NCBI GenBank assembly: GCA_015234045.1
Contig: JADFWU010000078.1
Coordinates: 1 to 10,429 of the forward strand
Length of the DNA stretch: 10,429 nt
Source: Magnetococcales bacterium
Lineage (GTDB): Bacteria > Pseudomonadota > Magnetococcia > Magnetococcales > JADFWU01
Direction: 5' to 3'
The notes under the pieces were generated by a model. That model had not been told where the DNA came from and did not search any database. It saw only the letters and a program-made list of their open reading frames with translations. This document shows, piece by piece, positions 6,667 through 10,429 of this stretch. A program made the position numbers and the translations under genes. Positions within the stretch are counted from its first letter, which is position 1; each line of letters starts with the position of its first letter.

Positions 6667-8469
6667 TCAAGGGGCTTCCTGCCCGAGAGTGATTAGGGTT
6701 TGTGGAAAGAGCAGATCAATAAATCGTTCTGCTGTGGGTTGGGGTTCGTGATTGGCGAGCCCGGGTCGCTCATTAGCCTCAATGATGACATACTCTGGAG
6801 CGTTGACTTCTGGAACCAGAAAGTCCAGCCCAACCACTGGGATTTCCAAAGCAGTAGCGGCCTCTTTGGCTGCTTCAATCAGTGCCGGGTGAAGCTGTTC
6901 TGTGACATCATGAATGGTGCCGCCAGTATGCAGATTAGCGGCTCGGCGCACCACCAATTTTTTTCCTTTTGACAGAATGCTATCCATTTCCAGTCCAGCT
7001 TCTTGCACACACCGTTCGGTTTCCTGGTCCATGGGAATTCGGCTTTCGCCACTGGTGGCAGCCTCTCGCCGCCGGCTCTGTTTGGCGATTAATTCTTGCA
7101 CACTACTGCTACCATCTCCCCGAATCTGAGGTGGACGACGTACAGCCGCTGCCGCAACTTCATAGCCAATAACAATGATACGAAGATCCTGACCTGGGAT
7201 AAAATGTTCTATGATAACACTGGAACCATCCCCTTTTTGTTCAGCAAGCAGGATCGCTTTTTCTAACCCTTCAAAGGTGCGAACGTCAACGCTGATACCG
7301 CGTCCTTGCTCACCTCGTGCTGGTTTGACGACAACGGATTGGTGAAACTCCAAAAATTTCTTTTCCCTTTCGGGGTCACCGGCAACCATCTGGGCAGGCA
7401 CTTGTAGACCGGCTTCCTGTAGGATTTTGCGGGTGAGGCGTTTGTTGTCACAAATGGTCATGGTTGTGGCGCTGGTCAGACTGGTCAGGGACTCACGACA
7501 CAATACTTTTCGTCCTCCCAGTTCCAGCCGGAATAGCTCTATTTGCTCATCGAGAATTTCCACATGGATACCGCGACGGCGTGCTTCATCGACAATAATG
7601 CGCGAGTAAACTGAGAGTTCTGCTTCAGGTGCTGGTCCAGAAAAGAGGGGCTCATTAATCGGATTTTTATTTTTCAGGCAGAAGACCGGAATTTGAGTAA
7701 AGCCTAACTTTTCGTACAGAGCGACGGCTTGGTGATTATTATGCATCACCGAAAGATCCATATAGTCACGTCCCTGACTACGGAAATAGTCGGCCAGTTT
7801 TCTGACCAGAGCTTCTCCCACACCCCGAATGGCTGTTTTTGGGTCAACAGCTAAGGCCCATAGGCTGGAACCGTTTTCAGGATCATTGAAAGCCATGCGG
7901 TGATCTACACCGGTTACAACACCAACTACCTGATTATCCTGTTGATCTACAGCCAACAGTAACAGAGGTGAGCGACTCAAGTCCTGGGAAGGATGAAAAC
8001 TCCGGCGTGGCGGAACCATGTGTCGGGAGCGATATAGATTTCGAATCGCTTTCATATCCTCAGGTTGGCGTAACGGTACGATTTCCAATCCAGGTGGAAG
8101 TGAATACGCATCATCAGGAAGCGGCTTGGCCAGAGGCAGTCGATACGTGTTGGAGGGATCTAAAAATAGCTCTTGAGGATGCAGAGATAGCACGACATGC
8201 GGATCTCTGAGATAAAGGGCCACATTCCGTTGTCCAGACTGCTCGGCACGCATGGCACGGCACAGGGTTTCATGGTCCTTGAACGTTTGGCCAAATACCA
8301 GCTTGCCCCAACCACAATCAATGATGGTATTGCGGCGCATGGAGGCGGTAGAGTCGTGTGGACCACCCCAGTTTTTCAGGGAGGCTAATGGCGCTTGGGT
8401 GAAAAATCGCTGAGAATCGGAGTGATTCGAATCAGTCAATGTCTGTGAACTATCTTTATCTTCGGGCAT
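6667..8469 (-). CDS. ngg: N-acetylglutaminylglutamine synthetase (GNAT plus ATP-grasp)
   Basis: Two-domain cytoplasmic enzyme that, with AsnO, makes the osmolyte NAGGN; the pair was characterised in Sinorhizobium meliloti. The N-terminal part (about 125-265) is a GNAT acetyltransferase: LWALAVDP strand, acetyl-CoA loop around R215-G-V-G218, and a closing N-N-x-x-A-V-A-L-Y-E-K-L-G-F segment. The C-terminal part (about 330-590) is an ATP-grasp ligase related to glutathione and cyanophycin synthetases: VVKPARGEQGRGI (379-391), EHFIPG (421-426), VGLDF (546-550) and IIEANERPGLANHEP (562-576). These would acetylate and ligate glutamine. The family is known as trio_acet_GNAT (TIGR03103), and the length of 600 fits. 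AAGGA for its translation overlaps the last codons of asnO and the gap is 6 bases, which suggests translational coupling. The first 28 residues are hydrophilic and poorly conserved by eye. Confidence 0.95.
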   Translation of the reverse strand: MPEDKDSSQTLTDSNHSDSQRFFTQAPLASLKNWGGPHDSTASMRRNTIIDCGWGKLVFGQTFKDHETLCRAMRAEQSGQRNVALYLRDPHVVLSLHPQELFLDPSNTYRLPLAKPLPDDAYSLPPGLEIVPLRQPEDMKAIRNLYRSRHMVPPRRSFHPSQDLSRSPLLLLAVDQQDNQVVGVVTGVDHRMAFNDPENGSSLWALAVDPKTAIRGVGEALVRKLADYFRSQGRDYMDLSVMHNNHQAVALYEKLGFTQIPVFCLKNKNPINEPLFSGPAPEAELSVYSRIIVDEARRRGIHVEILDEQIELFRLELGGRKVLCRESLTSLTSATTMTICDNKRLTRKILQEAGLQVPAQMVAGDPEREKKFLEFHQSVVVKPARGEQGRGISVDVRTFEGLEKAILLAEQKGDGSSVIIEHFIPGQDLRIIVIGYEVAAAAVRRPPQIRGDGSSSVQELIAKQSRRREAATSGESRIPMDQETERCVQEAGLEMDSILSKGKKLVVRRAANLHTGGTIHDVTEQLHPALIEAAKEAATALEIPVVGLDFLVPEVNAPEYVIIEANERPGLANHEPQPTAERFIDLLFPQTLITLGQEAP

Positions 8470-8475
8470 CGTCTT

Positions 8476-10275
8476 TTATCCTTCAATGCCATGGGTCTGA
8501 AGCCACAGTTCCAACAGGGCCAGTTGCCACAGTTTGGAACCTAGCAGAGGGGTTATGTGCTCTTCAGGATTGTTCAATAGAGTATTGACATAATCGGTTT
8601 GGAACAGATTTCTCTGTTGGGCTGCGTCATTGGTCAAAACATCACGGGCCAGTTCCAGAATTGGACCGTCCATATATTTTAGAGCAGGAACTGGGAAATA
8701 GCCCTTGGGCCGGTCGATGATTGAAGAGGGAATCAGTGATCGAGCCACATCTTTGAGAATGCCTTTTCCCCCTTGGTCCATCTTGAATGAGGCGGGAATT
8801 CGGGCCGCTAATTCCACCAATTCATGATCGAGAAACGGTACACGTGCTTCCAGACCCCAGGCCATGGTCATGTTGTCCACACGCTTGACCGGATCATCCA
8901 CCAGCATGATATTTTGGTCCAGATGAAGGGCTTTCTCAACACCACTGGCACCGCTGATTTCTTGATTGAACCATGTGCGGACAAAGGCGCTACTGGGATC
9001 GTCGTCCCAGTGGGCGGCCAAGTCGGACCGAACCAATTTAGCCGTCTCTGAATGAGAGCGATCAAAAAAAGCAGTACGGTAATCTTCAAACGGGGATTGA
9101 CCTGCATTTACTTTGGGATACCAATGGTAACCGGCGAACACCTCATCGGCCCCTTGGCCGCTCTGGACTACTTTGACATGTTTGGCAACTTCTCTGGAGA
9201 GCAGGTAAAATCCAACTGCGTCATGACTGACCATGGGTTCTGACATGGCCATTACTGCTTCGCCAAGCAATGCTGGTAAATTGTCAGTACGAATAAAAAT
9301 ACGGTGATGGTCTGTTTGAAAATGGTCGGCAATGACATCAGAATAGCGGAACTCATCGCCTTCTTCGCCACCAGCGGCTTCAAAGCCGATTGAAAAAGTG
9401 GAGAGTCCTCCTTTTTCCAACTGGCCGGAGTCCACCAACAGGGCAGCCATCAAGCTGGAGTCCAAACCACCCGAGAGGAGCAGTCCTACCGGAACATCAG
9501 CCACAAGCCGTCGTTTGACTGACTGTTTTAACGTATCCAGTAGGCGTTCCTGCCATCCTTGTTGATCAATGGATTGATCGCCCGGTCGAAGACCCATGGA
9601 AAGGTTCCAGTACGAATGGTCGGTTTCGGAACCATTGGCTTCGACAATTCGCACGGTTCCTGGCGGTAATTTTCTGATGTTCTTTAATATGGTGCGCGGG
9701 GCTGGAACCACACTGTGAAAGGTGAGATAGTGGTGCAAGGCGATGGGGTCCAAGGATGTGTCTACACCATCGCCAGCCAGTAAAGCGGGCAGGGTAGAGG
9801 CAAAGCGAAGCTGGCTGTTTTCTCGATAAAGATAGAGTGGTTTGATACCCAGCCGGTCACGCGCCAGTATTACGCGCCCGCTCTTCCATTCATGAATGGC
9901 AAAGGCAAACATGCCGTTAAACCGTTTAACGCATTCCCATCCCCAGGCGTGGAACCCTTTTATAATAATTTCAGTGTCGCTGGTAGAGAAAAAATTGTAT
10001 CCCTTTTTCTCCAGTTCAGCCTTGATTTCCTGGTAGTTGTATATGCAGCCATTGAAAACCAGTGATAGGCCCAGTTGGGTATCTATCATGGGTTGGCGGC
10101 CTTGCTCGGACAGATCAATGATTTTAAGGCGGCGGTGACCGAACCCTACATGGGCGCGGATATTTATTCCGTCTCCATCTGGTCCTCTTCGGGTCAGGCG
10201 TTGATTCATGCGCTCTAGTTGTTTTTCACTGGGAGAGCCGCTCTTGAAATCGACGATACCGCATATGCCACACAT
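8476..10275 (-). CDS. asnO: Asparagine-synthase-like amidotransferase for NAGGN synthesis
   Basis: Class II glutamine amidotransferase thought to convert the C-terminal carboxyl of N-acetylglutaminylglutamine to the amide. It has an N-terminal glutaminase domain (1-200) with the nucleophile Cys2 in MCGICG, the GHRRLKIIDLS segment (46-56) and the STSDTE segment (97-102). A synthetase domain follows with the ATP-pyrophosphatase loop SGGLDS (268-273) and the GLEARVPFLDHELV segment typical of AsnB enzymes. The usual F-N-G-E-I-Y-N motif reads with Cys77 in place of Glu, which I believe is normal for this subfamily (trio_amidotrans, TIGR03104). Length 599 is typical. The start is fixed because Cys must follow the initiator Met; AAGGAG lies about 13 bases upstream. 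It is first of four co-directional genes. The symbol follows the S. meliloti gene. Confidence 0.95.
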   Translation of the reverse strand: MCGICGIVDFKSGSPSEKQLERMNQRLTRRGPDGDGINIRAHVGFGHRRLKIIDLSEQGRQPMIDTQLGLSLVFNGCIYNYQEIKAELEKKGYNFFSTSDTEIIIKGFHAWGWECVKRFNGMFAFAIHEWKSGRVILARDRLGIKPLYLYRENSQLRFASTLPALLAGDGVDTSLDPIALHHYLTFHSVVPAPRTILKNIRKLPPGTVRIVEANGSETDHSYWNLSMGLRPGDQSIDQQGWQERLLDTLKQSVKRRLVADVPVGLLLSGGLDSSLMAALLVDSGQLEKGGLSTFSIGFEAAGGEEGDEFRYSDVIADHFQTDHHRIFIRTDNLPALLGEAVMAMSEPMVSHDAVGFYLLSREVAKHVKVVQSGQGADEVFAGYHWYPKVNAGQSPFEDYRTAFFDRSHSETAKLVRSDLAAHWDDDPSSAFVRTWFNQEISGASGVEKALHLDQNIMLVDDPVKRVDNMTMAWGLEARVPFLDHELVELAARIPASFKMDQGGKGILKDVARSLIPSSIIDRPKGYFPVPALKYMDGPILELARDVLTNDAAQQRNLFQTDYVNTLLNNPEEHITPLLGSKLWQLALLELWLQTHGIEG

Positions 10276-10319
10276 GGATTGACCTGTTCTCCTTGGTCTG
10301 TTTTCTCAAAGAATTGCGT

Positions 10320-10429
10320 TAGGCCCTGTTGACATTCACCATCTTTAGGCCTCCTGGCGGCGTTAAATCCGCCTCAAAATGCTCACGTACTACAAGTACG
10401 CTCCGCTTTTTCGTTGGATTTGCCTTGCC
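10320..10429. repeat. Dispersed-repeat-like sequence at the right edge
   Basis: This non-coding stretch contains two nested hairpins: GGCGG/CCGCC (10356-10360 with 10369-10373) and CGTACT/AGTACG (10386-10391 with 10395-10400). It also has a duplicated TTAGGCC word (10319-10325 and 10345-10351). Its organisation (TGTTGACA-type end, short palindromes, Lys/Ala-rich pseudo-coding look) resembles non-autonomous intergenic repeats I associate with gammaproteobacteria. It is cut off by the window end and lies 45 bases upstream of asnO, so it may sit within or just upstream of the operon promoter. No clear -35/-10 pair for asnO is visible here. Confidence 0.45.

Noticed and set aside
6700-7172. Overlapping plus-strand open frames of 60-90 codons opposite ngg
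   Set aside because: They lie wholly antisense to a strongly supported gene and look compositionally like shadows of it.

Overview
The window looks like chromosomal DNA of a free-living or symbiotic gammaproteobacterium. This rests on the gene repertoire, moderate GC, sigma70-like promoter words and the style of the dispersed hairpin repeats. The species cannot be read from the sequence. It holds seven convincing protein genes and no RNA gene, CRISPR array or transposase.

Left part (1-4154): an unusual ~139-bp hairpin repeat occurs as a full copy at the left edge (1-139), a tandem copy that has lost its hairpin (142-202), and a full inverted copy at 4016-4154. The full copies bracket a TatD-type hydrolase gene (minus), a divergent gene for a membrane protein with a GYF_2-like N-terminus and a ClpP/SppA-like periplasmic domain (plus), and a methyl-accepting chemotaxis protein ending in an intact hemerythrin domain (minus). 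The last two genes converge on a 120-bp spacer with two strong hairpins.

Middle (3980-4393): an intergenic stretch with the inverted repeat copy and a second, unrelated hairpin repeat built on the word ATTCCCGC.

Right part (4394-10275): four minus-strand genes with gaps of 6, 22 and 43 bp that form a likely operon, transcribed right to left. The first three are the conserved trio for the osmolyte N-acetylglutaminylglutamine amide (NAGGN): an asparagine-synthase-like amidotransferase (asnO), a GNAT plus ATP-grasp synthetase (ngg) and an M42-family metallopeptidase. The fourth is a GT4-like glycosyltransferase whose donor-site motif is degenerate; its link to NAGGN is unexplained. The right edge (10320-10429) carries part of another dispersed-repeat-like sequence just upstream of the operon.

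The best leads are the structured repeat, whose two full copies show a compensatory base-pair change and whose third copy has a precise hairpin deletion, and the glycosyltransferase appended to the NAGGN trio.
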